Assembly: GCA_027924585.1 (NCBI GenBank)
Contig: BSBM01000007.1
Span: 6,526,001 to 6,590,000, forward strand
DNA length: 64,000 nucleotides
Origin: Larix kaempferi
Taxonomy: Eukaryota > Streptophyta > Pinopsida > Pinales > Pinaceae
Direction: 5' to 3'
Below, piece by piece: positions 31,970 to 42,448 of this stretch; the first letter of the stretch is position 1, and every line of letters begins with the position of its first letter. A program made the translations under genes and the position numbers. The notes beneath the pieces were generated by a model. The model was not told where the DNA came from. It ran no database searches and saw only the letters and a list, made by a program, of their open reading frames with translations.

Positions 31970-34234
31970 GTAAGTGTTAGTGCATAATAGTAACTTAATT
32001 TTCATTACAATATCAATATTTGAATGATGTTAAAATTATATTTCTTAATTTTATTGTTTGATGAATTTAGTCACGTGCACTCAATCTGGGTGATGAGGGG
32101 TTTGAGGAAGACATTTTCTATTCCATTGACCCACTGCAAACTTTAAGAATAGCCCTGAAAAAGGAAAACATAGAAATGCTTGCCTTGGCTCGCAAAAGGC
32201 CCTTGACATAGGAGAACAGGGCAAGGATTCAAGAGATGCAAGATCAAATACAATCTTATGGGGTAAGTGGCATCTTCACAAAAAAATTTAAGCTATGACA
32301 TGATTTCATATCTGATATTATGTTTTTTCTTTTTCCAAGTGATCTGATAAAGTAAAGTTTATTGTTTGTAGGAGTTTTTAAAACCCATGACTAGAGAACC
32401 TTCCGAGACATGTATAGGTGGCAGTGATGGTCCAATGCAGCAAAAAAGAAGCAATGTACCAATGAGGATTTTTGGCACTCTTGCGGTTGGCCTTGAATCC
32501 ATTGATGACGGCACTGATGAGACAGAGCATGATTCCATGCCAGAGCATGATGCCATGTCGGAGCATGATGAGACGGAGCCTAGGACTCCACGTGACTCTA
32601 GAGATGAACATACTGTAGACAACCAAGAAACTTTTCCTAGAGCAACACGTGTTAAAAGCACTGGATCACTAGATCTCACCTTTCTGGTGGATGACTCTTG
32701 TGTTCCTATCAAGATTCAGAAGATTGCAGGTATTTATTAATTAATTTATTGATTTTAATCATGAAATTGAAATAGACATACATTGAAATTATTATAAATT
32801 AATGGATTACATGTTTTTGCAGGAAACAATGTTTTCTACGGGCATTGGAATGACAAATCATTGGAGCTGTTTGTCCCCACCATTCGCACACAGCGGAATA
32901 GCCAAGATAGAAATAAGAGAGATGAATTGATAGACCACATGGTAAATTTGTTCGGCAATACTTTCAAAAGGAAAGTGGTTGCAAAGTTAGCCGGTAAGAA
33001 TTTGAAATATACCAAGGCCCACTATAGGGGAAGATTGCAAGATGACCTCAAGCATGAGTGCCCTCCCATGGTTCCGGAGAAAGAGTGGAAGGCACTCATA
33101 GAGGATGCAAAGGAGAACTTGCTAAAAAGACAAGGAAAACGACCACGGCCTAGTAAAGCAAGGTACAACATAAATCATCTTTTTACTGAAATAAGCTCAA
33201 TATTTTTTTCTTTTTTCTTTTAAGTAAGAATTGTGATATCTAAGGTTTTTCAAACTTTTCATATATAGGATACCTAAAACCTCCAAATCAACCAAGGCTA
33301 GAATGGAAAAGCACGGGCAACATAGACTGGGCCAGGGTGGCTATAGAAAACTAAGAGCAAGAATTGTAAGCATTAAATGATTAATTGTTGGGAATATTTA
33401 TTTAACAGTATCGAACAAATATTTGATTTTGATAATGGAAATTTTAAAATGTGTTATCATGCATTGCAGGGAAATACGTTCCAAGCTGCTGCCACCGAGG
33501 AAGACCTAAAGCTTGGTTTCAAGTTTGGTTTTAAATGTGTGGTTGAATATCGAAAAAGCTTGGGGAAGACTCCAATCTCCCCAATGACGCAAATGTAGGT
33601 ATATCACCAATTGTAGTATACTATTAAAGTCTATTCAGTTCTGATTATATCACCCATAGCTAAAAATTTATGTTTGTTTTCAAGCAACAATGCAACCGCA
33701 GTAGTGAATCCAGCAGCTGAGTACCAGTTGATGTTGGGGTGCACATGTCCCATGATAGTGTGGAGCATAGTGTCCATTCTGGTATGTATGCTTTGGAAAT
33801 AGAAATATCTATTGTGATTAGATATATATGTTTCCTGATGTATACTTATAAATTTTCTTCTTTCAATGGAAGACCGTGCAGCTCAGGAGCGTGAACTGCA
33901 AGAGGAAGCAACTAGACCTCCAATTAACACCCCAGCTATCACAGCTACAAAGACAGGTAAAGAGAAATATTGTAATTTTAATCAAAATAATGAAATATTT
34001 ATTTCAATAATATTTCAACATATATATATGCTCATTTCCGTTGTTGCAGTTCACACCCCTTCAGAATTGCCTCCACGCCCTACTCAGCGATGTACAAGAA
34101 GTATGATACATGAGGGCATGGAAACACAAACAATAAAAAGATATATCGCAGTGAATATTGCACCAAATGATGATTGTGATACCCTACTCGCAAGTTTTTA
34201 CAATGCAAAAAAACAGAAATCAACGAAAAAGTAG

Positions 34235-34674
34235 ATGCAACATAAATTCTTGACTTGTATTTTGATGTATATCGATGTTGTTAGTATGAAACATGGATTC
34301 TCTTAATATTAGCTATTAGTAACATAATCGGGTTCTTAAAATATAATCATTTTTCCCATTTATATGAAAGGTAACATAGTTAACTTTTATTTGGTATAGT
34401 TACGAGGTACTTATCTTTTATGTGATGCTCTTAGGAATTTTCCCATTTATATCTTTTATTTTCTTAGAATTTGAATTTTAAATTTAAATGTCATCACAAG
34501 TCATTGTATGCTTGTTTATAATTATTTTGTATTTTAATATTCAAATTTTGTGTTTTCTCACGCATCATCACTCATGTATATGCTGCATGTAAATATATTA
34601 GTCTGAAACATTGATTCTCTTTATATTAGATATATTAGATATGTTCATCATGATTTCGATCATCATCACTCTTT
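34235..34674 (+). other. 3' region of the second CACTA gene
   Basis: AT-rich, with no coding frame. It leads into the tandem modules that start at about 34675. Confidence 0.5.
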
Positions 34675-35926
34675 ATAATTTGATTACTTCCCATTACATC
34701 TCAAGGACCAACTTCAGCACAGGGACCACAGAGGAGTGTTGAAGTTGATAGAGATCAAATTTATGTTATAAAATCTTTTACTGTCACTTTAGCACTAGTC
34801 AGAAATTTGGATGATAATTGTGAGAAAAATTTTCTTTCGTAGACCATATTCCTAAATTGAAAGGTAACACAGGTGGCTTTTATTTTCTATAGTACAAGGT
34901 ACTTATCTGTTAGGTGATGCTATCAGGATTGCATAGAGAGAAATGAGGGATATTTTTATTTGGCATCCCACCACCCTTCCTTATACTGTGATGATGAAAT
35001 TTCAGGTTATATGGAACGTCTGTACATTTGAGAGAGATATGACCAATTGTACCTTCCCCACCTTGATTGAGCTATGATTGGTCTTGTGGTACCTTATCTT
35101 TCACTTGTGTTTAATGGGGTCATTTACCCTCCTTGAGTAACTTTTTTAAAACCACCTTGTTGAAGTTTTGGTCTTATAGAGTACTATGGTTGTTTGGCCA
35201 CATTTGGAGCATACCCTTGGTTCTAAGGGTCATGGGTCTTGTACTACCCACGCCTATGTTATGACCATTGTTTATATTTTCTTATTTTATTGCCATTTTT
35301 TATATTTGTACCCACACTTCAGATCTGATTTTTGGTTTAATGTTGACATGGAGATCTTCAACTATACCTCTCTTATTGTTATATGATCAATATGTTTATT
35401 TTATTACTTGTTACTGATTGAGTTATTAAATACTTGTTGCACCTTACCCACCTTGATTCAGTTATTATTGGACTTGTGGTTAATGCGGTCATTTACCCTC
35501 CTTCATTTTTTTTTATACCACCTTGTTGAATTTTTGCTCTTATAGAGTACTTGACTTTGATCAGTTGTGGTGTGATCACCTTGATGAGTGCAAAGGTTGA
35601 AAGAGATGAAAATTATTTTATAAAATGTTTTACTGTTGCTTTAGCACTATTTAGAAATAGTACCATTTTATCATGCAGCTGGAGAATTGTTATGTTACTG
35701 TACCTTTCTTTCATCTGTGTGCTTAATTGTTGTAGTATGTGGACTGTGTTAACCTGTTTGAGGTCTGTACTTAACTTTTCCTCTCTCTCAAGGTACTTTC
35801 ATGTTACCTTGGTGACTTGTCTCTTGAAAGGATAAGATTTGAACCAAAATGTTGTCTGAGTACAAGGAAGCCTAATCAGTTTTTATTAGTTTTTTTCATT
35901 GCTTATTTACTACTGCTGCATATGTT
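34675..35926 (+). repeat. Module B: first of two tandem 1252-bp repeats
   Basis: Matches 35927-37200 at a constant offset of 1252 bp (for example 'ataatttgattacttccc' at 34675 and 35927; 'atggttgtttggccac' at 35186 and 36438). Most of the unit is about 90-95% alike by eye; the last 400 bp is more divergent. It shares its middle part with module A at 28137-28960. The frame at 35186-35386 is copied in both units but has no known domain. Confidence 0.9.
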
Positions 35927-37200
35927 ATAATTTGATTACTTCCCATTACATCTCGAGGACCAACTTCAGCACAGGGACCACAGAGGAGTGTTGAAGTTGA
36001 TAGAGATCAAAATTATGTTATAAAATATTTTACTGTTGCTTTAGCACTAGTCAGAAATTTGGATGGTGATTGTGAGGAAATTTTGCTTTTGTAGACCATA
36101 TTCCTAAATTGAAAGGTAACATAGGTGTCTTTTATTTTCTATAGTACAAGGTACTTATCTGTCATGTGATGCTATTAGGATTGCATAGAGAGAAATGAGG
36201 GATATTTTTATTTGGCATCCCACCACCCTTCCTTATACTGTGATGATGAACTTTCAGGTTATATGGAACGTCTGTACATTTGAGAGAGATATGACTGGTT
36301 GTACCTTCCCCACCTTGATTGAGTTATGATTGGTCTTGTGGTACCTTATCTTTCACTTGTATTTAATGGGGTCATTTACACTCCTTGAGTAATTTTTTTT
36401 AAACCACCTTGTTGAAGTTTTGGTCTTATAGAGTACTATGGTTGTTTGGCCACATTTGGAGCATACCCTTAGTTCTAAGGGTCATGGGTCTTGTACTACC
36501 CACACCTATGTTATGACCATTGTTTATATTTTCTTATTTTATGAACATTGTTTATATTTGTACCCACACTTCAGATCTGATTTTTGGTTTAATGTTGACG
36601 TGGAGATCTTCAACTATACCTCTCTTATTGTTATATAATCAATATGTTTATTTTATTACCTGTTACTGATTGAGTTATTAAATACTTGTTGTACCTTCCC
36701 CACCTTGATTGAGTTATTATTGGACTTGTGGTACCTTGTCTTTGACTTGTGGTTCATGCAGTCATTTACCCTACTTCATTTTTTTATACCACCTTGTTGA
36801 ATTTTTGGTCTTATAGAGTACTTGACTTTGATCACCTGTGATCAGTTGTGGTTTGTTGATAATCACTTCTCTTGTGCTAAGACTTGGTTGAAGTTTATAA
36901 TTTTTGTGACTTTATTTATGTTGAGTTATGTACTGTGCTTGACTGTCATTGACCTAATCAACTCCAGTCGTTTCTCTCTCTCTGGTTTGTACACACCCTC
37001 TTGTAGGGTCAGCTGGTTCCTAGAGTAGACTGGCCTCTCTGAGGAACAATCAGTCTTTTTTGAAAGTAACACTTCTGAGTATTTTTACAAGAAGGGTTTC
37101 ACACCCAGGTTGGTATCTTCAACTATATCTCTCTTTTTGTTATATGATCTATATGTTTATTTTATTACATGTTACTGAAGATTAGTTTATCGTTTTAGTT
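35927..37200 (+). repeat. Module C: second tandem 1.25 kb repeat
   Basis: The downstream copy of module B. Its end is closer to module A than B is: it keeps the 'ctctctctctggtttgtac' block, the 'tggttcctagag' string and an 'agaagggtttcacaccc' block (36970-37110). A VPS35-like exon starts 40 bp after it, so the module may act as, or be copied from, a promoter and first exon. That is inference. Confidence 0.88.
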
Positions 37201-37241
37201 TGCTTGTCAGTGTAACTCATTATAATCTATTGATATGGCAG

Positions 37242-37506
37242 TTATGAATATACCAAAGAGCTTGTGTTAAGAAACTTACAGGTAAAGGCAAAGTAAAGAG
37301 AGAAGAGAAACAAGAAAATTGTTGCTCTTCTTAGTTCACCCTTAGAGAAGTACAATGATGTTATAAGTGTCCTAAATATGACAAATTATCCTGTAATAAT
37401 GGAGCATCTTGAATATGCGACAAACAAGGTGATGGAAGGTGTTATTATTCCAAATATCATGAAGAACACAGGAGAAGAAGAAAAGGAGCCAATATTCAAC
37501 GATTAG
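37242..37506 (+). pseudogene. VPS35: Captured fragment of VPS35 (retromer subunit)
   Basis: After an acceptor-like GGCAG (37237-37241) the + strand reads YEYTKE, ACVKKLTGKGKVK, then after a one-base shift near 37312, KKIVALLSSPLEKYNDV, then TNYP, TNKVM, VII and IMKN, ending TAG at 37504. This is the order and spacing of a conserved block of plant VPS35, the cargo-recognition core of the retromer complex that sorts vacuolar receptors at endosomes. Only about 85 residues of a roughly 790-residue protein are present, and the block is frameshifted, so it is a fragment. It lies inside the CACTA on the same strand as its genes, between module C and the right subterminal repeats, as expected of gene capture. 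Confidence 0.78.
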
Positions 37507-38640
37507 TACCTGCACATAATGTTTATCATACCAGGTTCCAAATCATGTATTTCGATACACTAAATAGCTTCCCACTTAGAGCAAATATTTTATCATCAAC
37601 CTTCATGATAAATAAGAGATTATCACTCCAACACTTTAAGTTTATGTTTTGTAAAAGATCAAGTTTAGGTATTTTTGGTCTTTGTTTCAACAACAACATT
37701 CCAGTCTTCTTTGTTTTGGCTTGATGCTTGTTATTTTTAGGCTCAGTTCTCTCTTGTGACTATATTCGTTAAATCCATCATGTATTACTGCATGGGTTCC
37801 AACTCCAAATTTCCATTAAGTTCAAATTCATGCAATAGCTGGACAGCTTTAGAAATTCCAGTAACTAAGTTTACTACCAAATTTCTTAGTTTTGGTAGTA
37901 CATCAGTATTTTTATAAATCCAATTTAATACCGGAATTCCCACTTCCATTAGTTCACCAGTGTTGTTATCCATTCCAATTACTACCACAATTGCAGGTTT
38001 TACTACTAGGATTACAGACAAGTTGTTACTATTGGAGGTGTGGGTATCAACTACTAGAATTGTAAGAAAGCACTCTACTACTGGAGAAATATTCCATGAT
38101 ATTTGGAGTTCTTGGTTACAAAAGTGTGTGAATTATTTTATGTCCATAGTTTTTTCATGGGAGATGATATGTTGATTTTTGTGCCATTAATCTCTAGAGA
38201 AGAGAGTGGAATATATACACAACACAATATTGCGTGGCAGTAATAAAATTGATGGTTAAAGGTTGTGATAGCAGCATTGTGTTTGGCATGCTGTGTAGAG
38301 GGGTGATGTTGTAGTTTGCTAGGTTGTATAGAAATGAAGCATGTAGAGAGGTTGAGTTACCCATATTGTTGAGTCATTTCATCATTGATTTCTACCATGT
38401 GTTGAAGATAAGCCATTGTGTTATGTATTGAAGTTACAGTCTTGTAAAAGATCACGTAATATTATGAGTTACTGCTCACTATTGTTGTAAGCCACTTGTG
38501 CATTAAAATATCCATAACCTGTGAGAAGAAGAAAAGAGATCAACAATAATGGGATGCTTATTGGGAATTAGCATGATATTGATCACTGTTGAACAACATT
38601 GAAATCTAAGGCTCTCTCCCTTACTGGTTTTTTTTTAACA
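37507..38640 (+). other. CACTA 3' region, no recognised gene
   Basis: Could hold introns or further worn captured exons, but no frame in it matches anything I recognise. Minus frame 37785-38021 has no clear domain. Confidence 0.4.
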
Positions 38641-38644
38641 CTTC

Positions 38645-39271
38645 TAGGTATCATCGCTATATCGACGAACGTTCGTGGAGGCTATAGAATATGTTTCCAC
38701 ACAGATGCTAAACCTACCATGGAAGTTCGTCCCAATAGAAACGCACCTCTTCTAGCAGTTCCCACGTAGATGTTGAACCTGCCACGAAAGTTATAGAAGA
38801 GATTTGTGTCTATTGCAACGCACGTTCATGGAGCTATAGAAGATGTTTCCACGCAGATGTTATACCTACCACGAATGTTCGTCACTATCGCAACGAACCT
38901 CTTCTATAAGTCCGTCGCTATAGAAACGAACTTTCGTGGCAGGTTTAGCATCTGCATGGAAACATATAGAAGAGGTTCATTGATATAGCGATGAACGTGC
39001 GTGGCAGGTATAGCATATGCGTCAAAGGCTATAGAAGATTTGCATCGCTATAGAGATGACTGTTCGTGGCAGGTTTCAAATTCCATAGATCTGAGAACTG
39101 TTGTATAGGTGACACGTGGCCACTATGAAGCGTTGTTATTGCCACGACAGGGAATCTTCATCTCTATATCCACGAAAAGTGTTCCACAAAAAAATGAAAC
39201 CCATATCGTCGCAACAGGGACAATAAATCGTGGTAATTACAACGAAAAATCGTGGCAAATTTGACCATATG
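38645..39271 (+). repeat. CACTA right subterminal repeats
   Basis: Motifs such as 'tatcgacgaacgttcgtgg', 'aacgaactttcgtggcagg' and 'ccacgaatgttcgtc' recur about every 60-90 bp and in both orientations, together with 'ctatagaag' and 'atgtttccac' strings. The core CGAACNTTCG is palindromic. The left end of the element has the same core. In En/Spm, subterminal motifs bind the TNPA protein. Confidence 0.85.
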
Positions 39272-39279
39272 TACTAGTG
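39272..39279 (-). repeat. CACTA right terminal inverted repeat
   Basis: TACTAGTG on the + strand is CACTAGTA on the minus strand, the diagnostic CACTA end. The older gypsy coding sequence begins immediately beyond it, which fixes the boundary. Three bases after it are TGT. Confidence 0.9.
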
Positions 39280-39284
39280 TGTGA

Positions 39285-40800
39285 CCCAAAACATCACACA
39301 AAGCACAAGGCGAAGGTGCTCGAGTTGAGGCGATAGGAGGAGGGGTCATGGATTTGTTCATTGTTTCCAAGGTGGTTGTTTTTGTAGTCTTTCCCCAAGC
39401 CTTCTTGACGGGAGGAGGGGAGGAGTTGGAGGGTGTTGTCGAGGACACACCAGGAGGTGGATGATTGGAAATGTCAATTGGTTGTACCAGTTGTAAAACA
39501 ACTTGTGGGGTCGAGGTGGGATTGGGTGCAGGTAAGTACTAGACATGAATCCCTAATTTCAATCTAAGGAGGTTTAGAATTTCCATCATGGACATGATGA
39601 TGAATCCTAATGGTGGAAACACGAAGGGGATTGTGTGTCTAGGGGTAGATCCAACATGGTTGGACATTGATGGTGGTTGGGGTTGGGCTTTCTACTGAGG
39701 TTGCAATTGTTGCATCAGTTGAGTCATAGGTTTTGGTTAAGTAATTGGTTTGATCGAAGAAACGGTGCACAAATATGATATATCTACTGTTGAGGGGAGC
39801 GGGATAAGGGCCTTAAATGTAGTGGTCATTAGAGCATCACAATAAAGACCCATCCCTACAATGAAAATCGATGGGATGGAAAAGTCGAGGGTAGAGTTGT
39901 CAATCATGGGAGGACATTTTCTAGAGTAGTCAGCCCTTTTGGGTCAAGTAGGTCAGTTGGTTGATTTTGACGACCCTCCCTTCGTGAGGGAACATCACGA
40001 GTTGAAAGAAGGATGAGGTAACAACCTTCATCGCATACATGTAACTGCATCCTAGGATAAGGTTATAGTCAAGTTGGACGTTAACAACTTCAATGTCAAT
40101 TAGGATAGTTTTTCCATCTAACTTGAGAAGGACATTCAGGAAAAGTCCATGTGGTTGGGTTGCACGACATCATAAGCACGCAGCGCCATCATGGAAGGAT
40201 GCAATGGAGGGGACCCACTTTTCTGCCAAACAAAGGTGGAATCAATGCATGTAGAGGTGCCCTCATCGATAATGCATCAATGTATTACTAAGTTCCTGAT
40301 CGAGACAGGGATCAGAAGTGCAATGGACGAAGGAATGTAGGGTTCAGACTAATCCAAGTCGAATGCCATCAAACGTGAGTCAAATGGGTCCTTGGCAGCT
40401 AAGGCTGACAGTAGGGATTTTCATTGCACCAAGCAGTTCCTAAGAACTTCCAAGGTGGACATAGCGGTGGGATATTAGGTCGACAAATCATCCACAATGC
40501 TATAATTGGGAGTGGCTCGAGCATTGGGATTGTTTGTAATGTGATGCAAAGGAAACTTTGGGGCCTCTGGAGCCCCATCGGCCAGTGGCGGAGGGAGGCA
40601 TAAAGATTGATCTACGGGGGTACATGCAACAACCTTATCTATTGGGATAGTCTCAGTAGACGGACCATATTGATTGCAGCGAGTCTAGAGGTTGACCTCA
40701 AAATACATCATCAAGAGGTGGTGGTCTCTTGAGTCAGTAAATTGACTTAAGGACGCAACATATGTAACCGGGGGTTGTGTGGTAACAACCCCTTGTATGG
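39285..40800 (-). pseudogene. Gypsy spacer and protease-like remnant
   Basis: Minus-strand translation with several stops gives a proline/serine-rich frame (39448-39164) ending in PCALCDVLGH, which resembles the first half of a second zinc knuckle and is cut by the CACTA end. Farther upstream (40400-40150) are pieces with the flow of an aspartic protease domain (IDEGTSTCI, where D-S/T-G is expected). At least ten stops or shifts are present. Confidence 0.55.
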
Positions 40801-40903
40801 GTAGAAGGTTTTGTAACACCATTGGTTGTTGAGTTGGTTGAGGTGGATTAGGTTGTGCATGTGGGACAACAGTGGCCTCTCGATGATTGGACTCATCCCA
40901 TAG

Positions 40904-42448
40904 CTAACGAGATTTTTCCAAATGGGAGCATTGATGCATGTAATGTCCATAGACATTGCAAAAAGAACACATATGGTTAGTTCCTAATTGTGGGTCCTTT
41001 CCTTGTATGGGTGGTTGGTTGGGGTATCGGTTGGAAATATTTTCCCCGTTATTACACAGGGGGTTATGATGTGGTTCGCCCCCCTCCTTGGAATTGGTTG
41101 TTTCCATGGTTCCTACCTCATCTCTGATTAGTTTTCCCTTGCTAGTTATGGGGGGTTGGTTAGGTCTATGCCTGGTTCTGTTGGGAGTAAAATTTCCCTT
41201 ATGGAACAAGAGGAGATTAAGGTGGGACGGTTGCAGGAGCTACGGGCGTTGGGTCAGGACAAGGATAATAAGGGTTGGTCGTTTGAGGAGGCACATAAAC
41301 TTGAGAATTGTTTCCAAATCCAGGTCTTGGATAAGTGGTTCCATGGAAATGTGGAGCAGAGGCCATAGGTTCATATGAGGGCATCACTCCGGAATGAGAC
41401 GATGCGCCTGACATATCAGAGCCACAATTCATTGGTGGTTTTGTGGGGAAAGATTCAATGTGGGGGGAAAGGGCACATGAGGCCTAATGATGGATGTGAT
41501 GGCACCAATAACACCATCTATTGTATGGGATGCCCCAAGGATATCCTTCCAAGAGGAATATCCATGAGGGGCATCAGTAAAAATGGTGTATAGGTAGCCT
41601 GATTGTGTGTATATAAGGACAAACTACTAGGATTTGAGCATGGTCTCTTCTTCTATTTGAGGACGTTATGATGCCACATCCTTGGAAATGGATGGGATAA
41701 GAGACTTTAGGAACCAATCTAAGAAGATTCAATCATCAAATTTGATCTTGCATAGACTTCGTCATCTACACCACTCATGGATGTGGTCCGTGATATGGGT
41801 ATTCATAGTCTATCAGCAAGAAAGAAGGATCTCGACACCAGCATCATATAGAACTGGTAACTAGAATAACTACAGGAAAATCGAGGCTAGGGATGAAAAG
41901 GTGGGATGTGTCCCATGGGGATGATCGATGTACCACTTGGTTGCAATGCCACTAAAGGTTCGTTGTAACATATGTAATCAAATGGAATCATCCACTATGG
42001 AGTTGGAGGAACATCATAAGTGGAAGGATATAATATGGTTCTGGGGATCCTTCCCATCTTTCCCCTCAAACTTAGGGATGTCCGAAGGGAGCTTCATAGA
42101 CATAAGGTGGAATGAAGGATCATGTCGAGTAGGTTCGTTGGTCAATCTATCCAAGTCAGGAAGACTAATACTAGCCATGAATGGAAAACTAGTAGTAGGA
42201 TGTGACATGGTAGAGCCAACATGGGTGTTGGCCATAAAGGCAATCGTGGGGCCACCTCCACCGAGTGGTGGAGGGATAGTGGTCATCATGAGGGGGACCA
42301 TAGAACCGACAACAAGGGTCGGTGTAACCAAGATGGAGGGGCTAGTGCCCCCAGGAATAAATCTAGTCACTGGAGGGACTGTAGTCATGGGGGTGGGACC
42401 GCTACCAGAGGGTATGGGCCCAATAATAGTATGGAATGTGGTCATGGG
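40904..42448 (-). pseudogene. Gypsy gag main part with zinc knuckle
   Basis: Read from 42448 downward: a proline-rich N-terminal part (GSGPTPMTT), then LPSDIPKFEGKDG, SFHLWCSSNSIVDDS and WYIDHPHGTHPTF, typical of a gypsy gag capsid region. This continues with stops to about 41440, then a proline-rich linker (41432-41217) and the zinc knuckle CSFCNVYGHYMHQC (about 40922-40965), a canonical CX2CX4HX4C. Long plus-strand frames over 42221-42533 are antisense shadows of this region. Confidence 0.85.

Larger units (their letters stand above)
30364..34234 (+). pseudogene. Second CACTA gene: SET domain, duplicated small exons and Ptta/En-Spm-like region
   Basis: Inferred exons: 30364-31140, 31342-31419, 31551-31598, 31692-31769, 31889-31969, 32071-32262, 32372-32729, 32823-33162, 33269-33365, 33470-33594, 33685-33781, about 33866-33956, 34050-34234; about 850 codons. 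Exon 1 holds an acidic serine stretch and then a SET domain (30685-31089). Exons 2-5 are small repeated exons. Exon 7 has an acidic EHD-type repeat. Exons 8-10 hold a basic region (YGHWNDKSLELFVPT, KHGQHRLGQGGYRKLR) like the Ptta/En-Spm plant transposase family (PF03004), normally the second, DNA-binding CACTA protein. The last exon ends KKQKSTKK and a TAG. In-frame TAGs at 30793 (inside SET) and 32209, and an unclear frame across the 32263-32371 intron, argue for decay. The SET-to-transposase joining rests on shared strand and consistent splice phase, not on a transcript. Confidence 0.72.
5488..39279 (+). mobile_element. CACTA (En/Spm) DNA transposon, left terminus missing, carrying two genes and captured sequence
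   Basis: The right terminus is TACTAGTG (39272-39279), the complement of the CACTA inverted terminus. It is preceded by about 630 bp of subterminal repeats, and related motifs occur at 5530-5640. A TNP2 transposase (6857-11420) and a second Ptta/En-Spm-like gene (30364-34234) lie on the + strand in the order typical of CACTA elements. The 33.8 kb span includes an 11.3 kb gypsy insertion (14694-25965). The left terminus lies beyond the copia element or was lost. The three bases after the right end are TGT, the expected target duplication if the missing left end is preceded by TGT. Confidence 0.85.

Noticed and set aside
35186-35386. 66-codon frame conserved in both tandem modules (also 36438-36638)
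   Set aside because: Conserved only because the modules are recent duplicates; no domain and no third copy in module A.
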